This document shows positions 37,043 to 50,466 of a DNA stretch of 64,000 nucleotides, piece by piece (within the stretch, counting starts at the first letter, position 1; each line of letters begins with the position of its first letter). The notes under the pieces were generated by a model. It had not been told where the DNA came from and did not search any database. It was given only the letters and a program-made list of their open reading frames with translations. Position numbers and translations under genes: made by a program. The stretch comes from Antitrichia curtipendula (lineage: Eukaryota; Streptophyta; Bryopsida; Hypnales; Leucodontaceae). The stretch is from the NCBI GenBank assembly GCA_951230915.1, contig OX579636.1, positions 5,099,001 through 5,163,000 of the forward strand, written 5' to 3'.

Positions 37043-38866
37043 AAATCTTAAAGCAGAGGTCGTTTAGGACTGGAGGAAGGTCCTCACAATATGCCAGGTT
37101 GTAATGTGCAAACTTAGTCTCTCCCTTTGGAGGCCAATCTTCCAGAATCATTTTTGGTGCCGAATTTGAACTAGCTTTGGTTGGCAATTTTGAATATGCT
37201 TGCTCGTAGTACCAATAAAATAAAAAAAAGACTCAGAAAAATATATCACAACTGCATATAACAATCCATATGTCCATATGTCATAGTCTTCAACTTAAAA
37301 CAATCCAAATGCATTCGAATCTTTCAACAAATATCTTCAAGTTGGAGATAAAGAAATTGCACTTAAAAATATATTAGTAAAATAAGAAAGAACCTGAAGT
37401 AGTTTGACGCTAGTGAAATAGCTTTCTATCTCAACTCCAAAATGCATGCCATATTGGAAAAGTCCTGTGAGTTGCATACTTTGCACCAGCACTACTCCTG
37501 CAAACACATTTCTAGTTCTATCGAGTTACATAGTAATTGTCACTCTAATATCTCAGTTAACTTAATTTTTTCCAAAGGAATCAATCACAAGTAGAGACCA
37601 TCATTCCAAAGGAATACTTTAAAAACTAGTCATATTATGTACAATTGGTAGGCCTAGGCTCTATACGTTCTCTAGGAACTAGCTGTCTTAAAGAGTAGAC
37701 TAGAAATGAAAATTTGAGAAACAGAGATAACCTCCTTCATGATCTTGCAATTGAGATGTCTATCCAGTGTTTCATTGTTCCAGGGATTACCCTCTAGATG
37801 CACACAATTCAACTTTGGTAATATCTTAGGAACAATCCACTAAAGCTACAATTAATTTATTCTATTAGTGAGATAGTCATACTACTTTTGCACGATGGAA
37901 GAAAATTGCAGCAAAGGATATTAAGAAGAATCTAAAATATTGTACATGCAAGGTGTGAGATAAATGAGCATACACGGGTGATCTCAACAATCCATCCAAA
38001 GGCTTTAATTTGTATGACACTATGATGTATTGCCTTTTGAAGTACAAAAAGATGAGGAAAAATATATAAAGACAAAAATTCCCCAATCCTCCTCAAAATC
38101 AACTCGCTTGCTTTCAAACTTTGAGAGAAGGTTTTGAGTTCTTGATTTCTTTCTTTACCAAACCTTGGGGCGAATCATTACAACTTCTAGGGTACAAATT
38201 GAAACCTAGGGAGCAATTGTTGCAATCTCGAGGGCAATAGTTGAGACCTCAAGGGCAACCTCTAGAACCTCGGGGTGACAACGGGAACTTTTGAAACAAA
38301 CACTTCCATCTTTGTCGATGTTGATGCAATTTGGGCTGAGTCTACTAAAATAAGTAATTTTCTATCTTTTGAACTCTCCTATATTTCTTGATGGTGGATA
38401 CATGCCTCACAATATCACTACTTTTCCACCTCATAACTAATCCCTCTTTTAGAAACTCCAATGTTTTGATTAAATACTTTTAGGTCCAGCTTTTTGCTTA
38501 TCCTCACATTATTTAATGAGTTCCTTTTTCAAAGTTTTATTCAAAGCAAAAAAGTGGATTTGAGCACTTTATCTACAAAATCATTTGTACATGGTAAAAA
38601 ACACTTGCACTCAATGCAATAATTCCTATACATTTTTTTATATTGTCTATAATACTTTGTGTGACTTTAAAAAAAAATTCCCACAAAACATCCTTCTCAA
38701 CACCATGGGGCTTAATTTTGTATACTCTATTGTACAAAGTAATAGATTTTGTACCTATGTACCATGGCACGTTCCAGAAAGAAACTGTATTTTTTTGCTC
38801 CCCAATACTATCTTGCTCTACAATTGCATCAGAATGAACAACTTTGATTATAGCAACCTCCGTCAT
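37043..38866 (-). pseudogene. ABCC (MRP-type) transporter relic
   Basis: Minus-strand pieces in the right order. 37394-37497 encodes VVLVQSMQLTGLFQYGMHFG then VEIESYFTSVKLLQ, the end of the second membrane domain (family: LTGMFQW..RQSAEVEN..TSVERV), with a good acceptor and a GT donor. 37043-37217 encodes KLPTKASSNSAPKMILEDWP then PKGETKFAHYNLAYCEDLPP and VLNDLCFKI, the linker and first strands of NBD2. A frame at about 38.6-38.8 kb (LWEFFFKVTQSIIDNIKKC) may be an upstream membrane exon, but this is weak. No Walker A exon follows and the rest is missing, so a broken gene is most likely. Intact ABCC proteins export glutathione conjugates and similar anions. Confidence 0.55.
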
Positions 38867-38869
38867 TTT

Positions 38870-40670
38870 AGAAGCTCTTTGTTGGCCGCAAGGAGAGGAA
38901 AACTTTGACGTAGTTTTGGGAAAACATTCCCTGTAGTTATTACAAAATCATATCATGGATAACTCCCGTCCCTATTCCCACCAGCTCAATGTCAATCCAG
39001 CTACTATTGTGTGCAATTAAATTGTCTATAGCACATTGCAGTAATTGATCTTGACAAGATTTATGTCCTCGTGGTGAAGGGCACTCCAACTACTCAAACC
39101 ATAAACACCAGCCAATAAGAAAAAGAATTGTAATGCAAAAGCTTAAAATGCATTCTATTAGACAACCAAATAAGAATCTCTACAACAATTACAATTTCAA
39201 TAGATTGAGCAAAACCTGTAGCACTTAACTACGTAAAAATAAAAAAAAACAAATTGAATACCTCTACAAACTAAAATCAAAATGGTTATTGCTTAAATAA
39301 ACTAAACACAGACAATGAACACTTTCTTACCAAATATATGTCATATGTTTACTTTCTACCAACCAATTCAAAGCGAGGTCCGTACAACATTTTCAGAAAG
39401 AAGATATGTGCAAAGGGATCATGCTTCTAGCCTACCTGGCTATGTGAGTATGTGACGGGCAAGTAGCAGTCTAGCAAACCTAAAGCTCCATCCTTCTCCG
39501 CTAGGGCAAGCTACTAAAATGTCAAAACTTGTCTCCACCAACCTAGTCTCTCAAAACAAAGGTTCACTCTACATAACCTTCCCTTGTTTGGCAGTAAGCC
39601 CAAAATAATCATTAGATGTTTTTTGGAGGGTTTGGAGGGCCGTTTCGGGCCTATTCCCGGCGATGTTCCTTCGGCAATAAAAGAACAACCGCTTTTAGAA
39701 AAAAAAAATCTTAAAATGAAAAAACAAAATGAACAATTTTATTTATTTTTTAAATAAATAAATTTATACGACGTAGCAGTCCCTCTACCACGTCACGCAA
39801 CTGCTGCATCGCAGTTCCAGAGTCTGGGAACCCTGAAAAACTTGTAGCCCTCCATAGGGGCTGAAAAACATGTAATGGTGATTCTCATGACTAGATCATG
39901 TTGCTAAAAACATATCCAGATGTGCTAACATTTTCAAATCTATTAGTAGTCTTCAATTCGCACGATATTTTTAGCTATGGATATACTTTCCTGAGAAGAA
40001 GTCTTGCTAAATTCTACCAACTAATAATACTTGGTTGAGAGCTAGTAGAGAAAGGGGTGCATGTCCGGGGTCAAAGCAAATTAAACCAAATTAAACTCAA
40101 TTGACGGCAATTACAAGAATTCGGGATACTTTTTGTAAGTGCCTCAACAGTGATGCATCATTGATTGGTTTGGGATAAAGCATCAGTTTCATTGTCCACT
40201 AGACAATTTTGATCAAGTGCAATAGTAACGGACATCACTTCACAAGCTCAGATTCTCGTAGTACGTATAAGACTTCAACCCAATTCTCGTATGTTCGGCC
40301 AACTATACAATTTCTCCAACTTCCAATGCGATTCCTAGCTCTATCAAGTCATATGAGTTAAATTCAAGGCCTCTATATTGCCAAAAGTCCCATTTCCCCA
40401 CATTTGTAGTATTATTCTTGCCTGCCATATGCGTTTGAGAAAATTACAACAAAATTAGCAATAGTACGTCTAGAAAGTTAGATAATTCAAGGTTTGAGGT
40501 CTAGCTCAAAAACTTGGTCAATGGGTTGACAATAACAACAGTATGATGTCGATGGATCTCCAAAAAAAAAATTCCAAATCAACAAGCTTCGTCCATGCAA
40601 TTCACATACCTTCATACAACTCTAAATATCCAAACCCTAAATCCTTTGTATGTCTCAAAAACGACAAATC
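38870..40670. other. Intergenic, nothing recognised
   Basis: AT-rich spacer with scattered short frames; no domain, repeat or RNA gene could be supported. Confidence 0.55.
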
Positions 40671-40673
40671 CTG

Positions 40674-40961
40674 GTCGGCATTATGCACCATGCGTTGAAG
40701 GCTCTCGGAGACGTTGTTTATGTCGATCTGCTAGAGGTCAGGAAGTCAATCACAACAGGAGACGCGTGAAGGCAGTATGGAGAACATGAAGGCAACATGT
40801 GATGTGTATGTGCTGGTGTTGGAAGAGATTGTGGAGGTGAATAGTGAGTTGACGAAGTCGTCGGGGTAAACTAGGGCCCATTTGAACAAGGATGGATGCT
40901 TAAGCTCAAGGTTGAGGATCCAACACAAGTCGAGTTGTTGCTTAATGCGGCCAACTACAAA
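40674..40961 (+). pseudogene. Glycine cleavage system H-protein pseudogene
   Basis: Three frames in succession read as H-protein: ALGDVVYVDLLEV and KSITTG (from 40674), then GSMENMKATCDVYV to EIVEVNSELTKSSG, then GPFEQGWMLKLKVEDPTQVE to LLLNAANYK (to 40961). The lipoyl-lysine region (ENMKAT) is kept. At least two frameshifts and stops break it, and no introns are seen across a region that is split in the plant genes I know, which suggests a retrocopy. The intact protein carries aminomethyl groups between glycine decarboxylase subunits in mitochondria. The mitochondrial targeting part is not recognisable upstream. Confidence 0.8.
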
Positions 40962-41119
40962 ACTGATACAGGTTTTCACAATTGAAGGTGAAAATGAAAC
41001 TTGTGAAATCAAGACCACATCCAAGCTCGTACTTAACAATCCGTAGACAAAAGATTGTTTACATCTTTGGTAAATTGTAGAGCTTGCGTAGGCAACGCAT
41101 TCTTCAGTAACCATCTTTC

Positions 41120-43650
41120 AGTGGCCACTTTCTACTGTAACCTAATGCCTATTTCTACTAATGTGAACTAATGCTGATTTTTGCTAGCGTAATTTAATGC
41201 CAATTTTTGATAGTGTCAATATTCTTTGACATCATGATGGACAAGGTTTTTAGATCCTCTTTAAAGTTTCTATAAGATTGAGGTACCTATTCTTGATAAC
41301 TTAAGTGTATTTTTGCCTAGACTAGGAGGGAAATTTGTTGAGAAACATAGCTCATTCTGTGCAAACACAAGAATGAGAAAAAATGCCTTCCAAAAAGATT
41401 TTTTTTTCAAGAATTAATATTTTATTCAATAAAATGTTAATTTTTTTTTGGGATCCATTCCGGTTTTTTAGACTTACCTATTGTGGTTAGCTTTGGCATT
41501 TCTACCTAAGCAAGGAAGGAAGAGAAATGAATGAACTAGAAGGTGCAAACAAAAAATATTTCTCAATGAATAGTGCATCTAAGTATTGTCCACAATACTG
41601 GGTTGCACTACAATAGCATGACAAGTGGGTTGTCTAAAATATGTATTTCTACTTTAGTTGGCATTATCTCTCTAAACTTACATTCGATGCAAGAGCTCAC
41701 AAAAGATTACAAGACTGTAGAACATATTGTAGAACATCTTCATGTAAATTACATTTCCATGGCATGCTATAATTTGATAATCTATAGATCATAGTGATAG
41801 GCCAATAGTCAAAATTGTAATAGCATACTCAATATTATGAATTTTATAATATTTTAAATCTGAGTAGACACTAGATTTAATAAAAAAAAATCATTATTTG
41901 ATTTCATATTTATAAATGAAAAAGAATGAAATAAAAATATATATTAATCTAATTAAATTATAAATATTAAGCAAAAGATTATCAAATTAAATATAAAAGA
42001 TAAATAACTCAAACAGTTAGAAATAGAGATTTTTAATTTATTCATAAAATATCACAAATGTATAGGTTGCTATAGAAATTAAATCAAATGAATTAATTAT
42101 AATTGTAGATAAAATAGATTTTCCTAATACCGTAATACACCTCGTTCATAACTATCATGCAAGACAATTCCTTGCCAAGTGGTAGGTTGTCCATAGATAT
42201 AAGTGTGTTGCAATACCACTTTCAAATACATGGCCTACTAGAGAATTCCAGAAACATTAGAAGGCCTTTATACTACTAGCTTTATATTCACCTCTCTCTT
42301 TATTCTTAGTGGATAAAAGTTTATTGCACACCACATTTTACAATAACAATTCTCAATACTACTATTTCCTGTTTCAATGCCCCCATCTTTTTGTAAGTGT
42401 TGTAGCAAGAGGACTTCTCTAATAACACATATTCCAACTTTATGTGGTGTTGCCAAGTCATGGTGGCAATACATAATGTCATGAACCTGTAGCCATGGAG
42501 GGCAATCCCAATACCTCCCAATTGAACCAAATGCATCAAAATCTTCAAATTAGCCATGTCTAGTGCAATAATAGCATCTATTCTTCAAAGAATGAATTGT
42601 TCCATAAATTTGTGCAAAATCAAGCGTATTGGTTGGCAATCATCTACTCTATAGAACTTTGGTTTTAAATCTAGAAGGCACATCAAAGAAAAATTTGATA
42701 ATTGAACAACTATATCGTCATTGGCTTCTGGTATCTAAAATCACAAAATTAACAAAAACATTTGTATGCACGCCTTCATGTAGTACAATATTAATTTCAT
42801 GATAATATATATCTTATTGAACTATTGGTCTCATGGAAGTATGTACTATGAATAAAAAAATATTGTAAACTATAATTACTTATAATTAATCAAGTTCAGA
42901 TTGGCCACATAGGACATGTGAGTAGAATCTACCATGAGAGAACAACCTGCGATGCCCTATGAATTCATGGATGAATAACATTGTAATTGTCATTTTGTAG
43001 GTTCAATGATCTAATGTGTTTAAAGAATGTAATTTAGTGCTATTTTTTTTTGCCAGCACATGATCTCCTACTTCATAGCAAGTGCCAAGAAAAATCACAT
43101 AAGAAACCTTCTCAACATCATTGTGAAATTGTCTACATATATAATCATTTAAAAGACCCTCCTTTGTCTAGTATTTGTGCAAATATTCTTCTATACTAAT
43201 CGATGGTCGATAATTGATACGTCGTTTCTTTGTGACAAAGATTCCTTGAGATTCAAGAACCTCCTTGCAATGACAAGGTGGCAACAACTCTCCGATCTTT
43301 TTCAACTTCAAGGCCTTCAATTTTGAATGTACTACAATGATTCTTTTTTGCGGATTCATTTCATGCGTGAACATTAGGAGTTGTATATATTACCGCATGA
43401 AATCAATTTTGTTTATAAACTACAAACTATTGCAATAATAATAATAGGCTTATAAAATTATATAGCAATAGGAGAGAATGACAACGTTGTTCTAATGGAA
43501 ATGCTTCCATCATGTAGATATACGTATTTTAGTGTGATATGTTTGGATTTCAATAAGCAAAGAGTTGAGACAAAAAGGGTTGGTAACAGTAAGAACCACG
43601 GTTTGAAGGCAACGGAGCACCTGTTAATACACAGGTGTTGAGCCACTTGT
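41120..43650. other. Intergenic, nothing firmly recognised
   Basis: Very AT-rich. Minus-strand frames at 42268-42557 and 43168-43374 could be worn C-terminal parts of the Tnp2 element further right, but I cannot show it. Confidence 0.4.
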
Positions 43651-43659
43651 CACATGTAC

Positions 43660-43830
43660 AACTCAGGGGGGATAGGTAGCGGGTTGGCTGGTCCAATTTC
43701 TTGCCTCACTAGCTGCCAAGCCATAGGCCGCCTGAGCCACTCGACCAATCTGATTGGTTTTGAACCCGGACCAGTAGGTGACCAAGGACCACCGCTTCTC
43801 CAACCAACCAAGTCCACGACTTGGCGACTG
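43660..43830 (-). mobile_element. SINE-like tRNA-derived sequence
   Basis: On the minus strand a box-A-like GTGGTCCTTGGTCACC is followed by a box-B-like GGGTTCAAAACC (at about 43760), with normal tRNA-head spacing, then a GC-rich body down to about 43660. No clear A or T tail or target duplication was found, so this is tentative. Confidence 0.4.
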
Positions 43831-43999
43831 GAGATATGTGTCCAACTCTTTTATGCATCCAAATGTGCATGTGGCTATCCTATGGTAGTATTTTTTTATG
43901 TTTGTTTATTTTATTTTATTTATCTAGATCTTTGAAAGGCTCATGTATTTTGTCTTTTGTTTAAATAAAATTACTAAAGGAATTTAGGTGGATTTGGGA

Positions 44000-45283
44000 A
44001 GAATAAAAGGGAAAAAAGATAGATATTTTTAATGGGGTTCTGGAGCTAGGAGTATTTGTTGATGTGCCCCACCCCCTTTCCTTAGAAAGGAAAAAGTAGG
44101 GGAGAAGATTCCTTAGAGTGTGTGTGTGTGAGAGCAAGGGTTTGAAGTAGAGGAGAGATTTGAGACTTCCTTGAGAGAGAGCTCCCTATGTATAAATTTT
44201 ATTATAATGAAATTTGAAGGAATTGTTTTTAGTAAGAAAATCTTTTTAAAATGAGTTTGAAAGCTTGATTTGGAATTAGGATGCAAAAGTTATGAGTGCT
44301 TGAATTTCTGGAGATCCAAAGTCATTTTATGAAAAAAAACAAAAACTTTGACAAGCCATAGCTAACATTCAGTCTATTATTTTGCAACAATACTTAGAGT
44401 GTGTGTTCATTTTTGTCTTAGCTTTCTAAAAAATTATCAAACTTGAAAATTGGAGCTTCGAGAAAAAAGATATAGAAGTGTGAAGTTTTGGAGGTTGGCT
44501 GGTTTTTTTGTGGGAGCAAGGCCAAACTTTGAACGGCCATATCCTTTGGTCATTTTGAAGGTCTCTTCTGAAATTCTTAGGAGTGATAGATTGTTAGTTT
44601 AACTCTTCAAATTAATATCATTCAAGTTATTTGGAGGTTTATTGAAAGAGTTATGGTGTGTAGAAATTATGAGGTTGGATGCTCTCTTAAAATAGGAGAT
44701 CCAATCTTTGTTTGACTATAATTTACGGATAGAGTGTTAGTTTTCAATTAAAAAAATTATGGGTTGTACTCAGTTGTATTAGCTTTTCAAATTGATATCA
44801 CACTTGTATATGAGAGTTGTAAAACAAAAGTTATAGAAGTACAAAGAGGTAGTGGTTGGTTGTCAGGGAGGGAGAAGAGCCTCTACTTTTTTCTTTCATA
44901 ACTCTTGGACAATAGTTTAAAATAGGGTGAAATTTGTAAGGGCATTAGATTGTTAGATGGGCTTTTCAAAACAATATTATACTTAGCATTTGAAGTTGTG
45001 AGACATCTGTGGCACTAGATAAAAGATTGTAGCTATTATAAGACTTATTGTTTGAGATTTTTCCATTGTTTTTAAAAAAACATGAAGACATGAAGATTTG
45101 AAGACTTGAAGAGGAGTATTTTGTGTGTATTTTATGTGTATATGTGGGATGTAACTTTGTTATTCCTAGCTTGATTTAGAGGCTCGTTGTCATTTTATTT
45201 CATTTTTGCTTTGTAAACATCATTGCAAGTAATCTAGGTTAAACCATGACTGAACTTCATTTTATTGTCATGGTAACAAAGTG
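44000..45283 (+). mobile_element. LTR-like sequence of a decayed retrotransposon
   Basis: The region repeats a theme several times (AGCTTTTCAAATTGATAT, GAGTTGTAAAACAAAAGTTA, ATAGATTGTTAG) as seen in long plant LTRs. It ends ..TTGTCA at about 45283 followed by TGGTAACAAAGTGG, which resembles a worn primer-binding site. No partner LTR or coding part was found. Confidence 0.35.
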
Positions 45284-45599
45284 GAGTAATGACTAACAAA
45301 CCGTGAATTTGAGGTTTAGGATTCCATCATCCGGACGGCAGCTCATGTCTGTTTTCCCATTTTACCTATCCTGTATCCCGTGGTTTTTAATCCCTACCTT
45401 GATCCTTAAACTCATTTAGAGCCCGTAATATGATAGCCAACAGACGATTGATTGAAGGTAGAAGACTGAAGATAGAAGAAAGTACCAAGCCGGCGACATC
45501 AAGTCGCAACCAAACACTCCGCGGGCTCCCAAAGCGCGTTCCTTTCTACCCAACAACATTGTAATGAATGCATTATCACATAGGAGTTATTGAATTTAT

Positions 45600-47540
45600 T
45601 TATTTATTTGAAGCCAAGACAAAAAATTGTTGTTAGAAGATGTTTGCGGATTTCTTCTACTATATTTTGTAGTGGATATAAATTATCATATTCTTTGTCA
45701 ATACTTTCCTTTGTAGTTCTATATGCAATACATGCTTTGTATTTGCAATATGTTACTTCTAATAAATTTTGGTTTGTTTTAATGCTCTTATATGATGATA
45801 CGCTTCTTTCGAAACGATAACACCAATACAAATCATGTGGGCCATGTCTAATGACATCATCCAACATTTCTCCATTTCATGTGCACAATAAATTTCATAT
45901 TAGATGTGTATTATGTCTATGTAATAATAATAAACTGAATTTTTAATAAATAAAAGAATAAAGAACAATTGATGAATAAATAATTAATCTAATTATTTGT
46001 GTTACTAGTATATTGGGTCCAAATGAGGTAATCGGAGCCAACTTGGATGTAACCGTTGCTTTCTTGAAACTATTATTGATTGGGTAGCTCAATTTTTTTA
46101 GATTTGTCAAAAAAAAAACATGCCTCATTAATCATAAATTTTATAGTGTCATATTTGAATTATGTGTAGTCTATGATATCATTATTTCAACTAAATTAAG
46201 TACAAAAAAACTCCAAATTAAGCATGTAATCAGTGCTTAATGAAGAATGAAAAGGATGAAAATCATACTCAATTGGATGTAAAATAGCCACTTTAATGAT
46301 GTTCATGGACAATAAATAGATAAATGAAGCCATACATAAATGTATAGGCATTCCAAGATCTAAATGAACAAAAAGAAAAAGAAAAAGAAAAATTCCAACC
46401 AAAGCAGTCCAATAAGCACTACAAAGCATGTTGCAATTGACTCTTATTACCTCACTTAGACTCTATTATTATTTGTGATCTATATGATCTCACCTGAGAC
46501 ATGATGTAGAATAGAACCACTTGGACCAATATATTCTTCCCACTCAATGCACCATGTGGATAATAACATATGTGTAATGCTAATGGGATCTTCACTCCAA
46601 CCATATGTTCTTGTATGTGTAAAAAAAAGCTTAGTGATTTTGAGAAGGATTTGTGTAATTTTATACTATCTATCCATTTTAAAAATTTGCACATTTTCTA
46701 TATAGTATGAGAGGCACCACATAATAAACAATTGATATTCCTTTGCTTTCCAAAACGCAAGCCTAGTATGGCCATCTAGATCCAAGTTGTTTGGGTTGGG
46801 AACTTATAATTTTACATAACGCAACATCCAATTTTCTAGCTAAACCTTTTTGTACCAAATGCTCTACAAAGCTTTTGAAAAGATTTAGGGGCAAAGCGTA
46901 CATAGCATCATATACCAAATCAAGACTTAAATCAAAGCCATATAAGGGGTGGAGCCTCTATAGTTTTGAAAAAGATGTAACGTTGTAACCTCTTTTTGAC
47001 CAATTAGAAGGGGCCAAGTTTGCAACATCTTTTGCATTCAATAGAATGTCTTGAACTGTTTGGCACTCTTATGGATAGTGAACCTTGTATCGATTGTTTG
47101 GATACAAAACTGAACTATGTCCATGTAATACATTTTCTGAGAGGCAACAATGATGACATGCATGATAGCTAGATGATTTGAATCCTCCTACTTTACATTG
47201 AGCTGGGTGGTCCCCAATCCAATACATGAACATAACTCTGAGAATTAGAAGTTCAACATTTACATTCACTATAATCAATGATTTTTGAGGAATAGTTGTA
47301 CTTTATTGAAAATCCGTGAACAAATGTGGACTCCAGTTTCCTTAAAAGAAGCTCCAAGAACATTGTTAGAACCCATTCTTCCAATTCTTTTACAATTTTA
47401 TCCAAGAACGTTGGAATAAATAAAATAGGCATTGGACGCATAAAATTTTGCATCCTTGCATTCAATAGCTCGATCTCCACTATCCAAGAATCTTCGTATT
47501 TTGTTGTTGCAGGAAGAAATCCATCCCAATGCACAACAAT
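45600..47540 (-). pseudogene. Tnp2/CACTA (En/Spm-type) transposase relic
   Basis: Minus-strand fragments in the order of a Tnp2 transposase: HWDGFLPATTKYEDSWIVEI (about 47.5 kb), YWIGDHPAQCKVGGFKSSSY then HACHHC (about 47.2 kb), HPLYGFDLSLDLVYDAMYAL then FVEHLVQKGLARKLD (about 46.9 kb), THMLLSTWCIEWEEYIGPSG (about 46.5 kb) and GPHDLYWCYRFERSVSSYKS (about 45.8 kb, DUF4218-like). Frame changes and stops separate them. The intact enzyme cuts and pastes CACTA elements. Element ends were not found. It adjoins and appears to truncate the 5' LTR of the copia element at about 47594. Confidence 0.6.
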
Positions 47541-48244
47541 TGCAAAGTTCCTCGGATCTCCTTGTGCCCAAAAAACAAAATTTCAAATTAATGTGATTTC
47601 AAATGAATACATTGAATTCATCTCATATTGTGAGTTGAACTTCTTCATGGTATTAGAGCAAGGTTTGAAGCCTTGAGAAATGAAAGTGAGAATAGAAAAG
47701 TTTTTTTTATTTGAGAAACATAGCAGAAACGACTAATGTAGCATTCAAGGAGGGAGATAAGCTGAAAGGCTCCTCCAACTATTATACGGGCACTAAAGAT
47801 GAGGGCAGTCTTGAGAGCAGAGGGACAGTGGACCATTACAGAAACTAAACAAGTCACGCCACTTTTTCAATTACAATAGAAAGAGAAGCAATGACCACAA
47901 CACAACTAAAACAAAAAAAATCCTTACATGTAGATTACTTCTACTTCGGTTTCTGATGATCTTATTGATCTGATTGCATAGCATGCAGATCTAGCCTCAA
48001 TGTGGAGAGTGCTCAAAGACCAAATCAACTTAGATGACCAATCCCAAATTCTCACATTGATGGGACAGTTGTGGATTCTTTGCATGCATGAATGAAGTTC
48101 TATTGAGAACTACATTAAAAAGGCAAAGAAGATGAAGAACCACTTGAGCAGCATGGAAGAAAAGCTATCCAATTGTAATATCAACCAACTAGTAAAGAAC
48201 ATGCTGCCATGCTCGTTTGCAAGCATGATTTAAACATTTATACA

Positions 48245-48815
48245 TCTCGACCCTCGGGGAGTTCACTTAGAGTATCCATTAGAAACCACATGCAAACAAA
48301 ACTTTGGACCACCTATATACTTTTTAAATTTTAAATAAAAAAAAATTAAAAAGATATGAATAGATTTTCCTACTTTGGAAGTTTATGTTTTGAATTACTG
48401 ATATTTTTATTTTTTAATGATAATTAGTTGCAAATTTTTGAAGTAAAAAGATACTCTATAGAATTAAAAAATAACTTTCACACCCCTATATTATATAAGA
48501 AAAAATTGTCTAAAAAATGAACAAAAAATTTCTTAAAATAACTCTCTATTGAAAGCTCATTTTGAGTTGAATATTGATTCAACAGTCATCTAAATGTGTT
48601 CTTTATAATTATTTGAGTTGAAAAACATGCCATTTTAGTTCATTTTCAACCTCTTCTAGAAATCATTTCATATTTTATTTGAGTTGGAAATTTTGGCAAT
48701 AGAAACCTATAGTCAATGCTCAAAATTTTAGGTTGAAATTATAGTTTATTAAAAACCACTTGTTTGCACGTGGTTTGTTGTAGTAGAACTAAGTGCATCC
48801 CTGAGTCTCGACCCT
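48245..48815. mobile_element. Mutator-like MITE (551 bp) inside copia gag
   Basis: Target duplication TCTCGACCCT at 48245-48254 and 48806-48815 (10 bp, perfect). The ends are CGGGGAGTTCACTTAG and, reversed, CTCAGGGATGCACTTAG; about 20 bases further in both arms carry AAACCAC(A/G)TGCAAACAA. The target codons for Leu-Asp-Pro in Gag are duplicated. A 9-11 bp duplication is typical of Mutator-like elements. No coding capacity. Confidence 0.8.
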
Positions 48816-50395
48816 GACATGACATTTGAGAAGTTAAACGCAAGTCTCCTTTCAAAGGCACATAGGTGCCAGCACTACAACCAACAACTTAGCAATGAAG
48901 AAGCCCGGGCCGCATGTTTTCAACAACAAATGAATATCCATGGATGAGACAGACGTTGGCCAAGGCGAGGATGCAGATTCCTACGCAAAGGACACTCTGG
49001 AGCTCATCGTCCACCACCGGTATGCTTCAATTGTCACCAACCTAATCATCTTGCCAAAGATTGTAAGTTGCCCCGCAAATCATATACGCTTTCCAATCAA
49101 GAGTCTGCAAATAATACAATGTACGTCAACTCAGTTGAGATGTTCAGTTCACACCTAAGAGACTATGATCCATATTACGAATGGGACAATGGCCCTTGGT
49201 ACCTAGATAGTGGCACATCAAGATACATTACCTCAGATTTTCAAAAGCAAGATCATCCTCCCACCTCCTCCAAGGTAGAGATCAGTGAGATCAAGACTAG
49301 AAAAGGGGAATCTCATAAAATACAAAGGATTGGCTCGGCCACTATAAACACGAAAAATGGTACAATAAAATTGAAAGTTGTTAAGTACGTACCTAGTATA
49401 AAGAAGAACTTAATCTCCGTTGGTGTTGTCGCCAGCTCCGATCATAAGGTTGTATTTTCAAGCAAATAGTGTTGAGTCATGAACATGTAAGGTCAAATAG
49501 TTGCATTGGGTAGAAAAGATTTATCAAATGGATTGTACTACTTCAAAGATCAAATGGCAACGCTTTCAACCTACGATAGTGATGTTGCTATACTTTTGCA
49601 TCACCATCTGGATCACTTGAATTTCCCTAGTTTGCATCATCTATCAAAAACATCACACATACTTGGCTTACAAAAGATTGCTTTAGAAAAAAAACTTCCC
49701 CCTACTGCATGGCTGGACAACAACATTGGAAACAGTTTCCAAAGCAATTGAAAATTAGAATAAACAAATTAGGACAATGTATTCATATTGACCTTATGGG
49801 TCCTATATAGTAGGCATTATTGGGAGGGTCTCGATACATAGTAATCTTTATTGATGACTTCTCTTACAAAAGCTGGACTTACTTCTTGAAGTACAAAAGA
49901 AACCATGACTAAGTTTAATGACTTCAAATGCAAGATAGAAGTCGAGACATGCCATCTAATTCAAACACTACAATAAAATAGAGGTGGAGAGTATACATCA
50001 ACTGAATTCAAAAACTTCTGCATGGAGCACAATAATCATCAAAAATTCACTCAGGTCAATACATCACAATGAAATAGGGTGTCAGAACAAAAAAATTGGA
50101 CCAGGGTTGTCATAGTGGACGGACGTCCGGTTCAACCATCCGATAGAAGTCTCGCCCGTCCGATGTGGTCAACACTAAATTGACTTTCTGCCATTGAAAA
50201 AACAGGTGATGTGGCTGCCACTTTGACGCCACCTGGCTGCCAAGTAGGATCCAGGGCGCGGACGTCACCGGTAGGGGCACGGACGGAAGCCAGGGCGGGG
50301 ACGAGACTGTGTCGGAGCGCGAACGGAAGTAGTCGGGGCGCGGACATTTTCTGCTAGAACAATCTCACCATTGGAATTAATGCATTTTCATTCCA

Positions 50396-50404
50396 TATAA
50401 AAGA
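50396..50404 (+). promoter_or_regulatory. TATA-like box of the large element's gene
   Basis: ATATAAAAG lies about 70 bases before the first ATG of the broken frame. The surrounding 120 bp is conserved in a second relic at 11106-11226, which suggests function in the element. A pyrimidine-rich acceptor (TTTCTTTTTTTTGCTAG, ending 50506) follows the ATG, so the true first exon may lie upstream. Confidence 0.4.
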
Positions 50405-50466
50405 TATTTAGATTTTAGATTTTCCTACTATCTCCTACCTACTTCTACTTAAATTTTTTTTTAATA

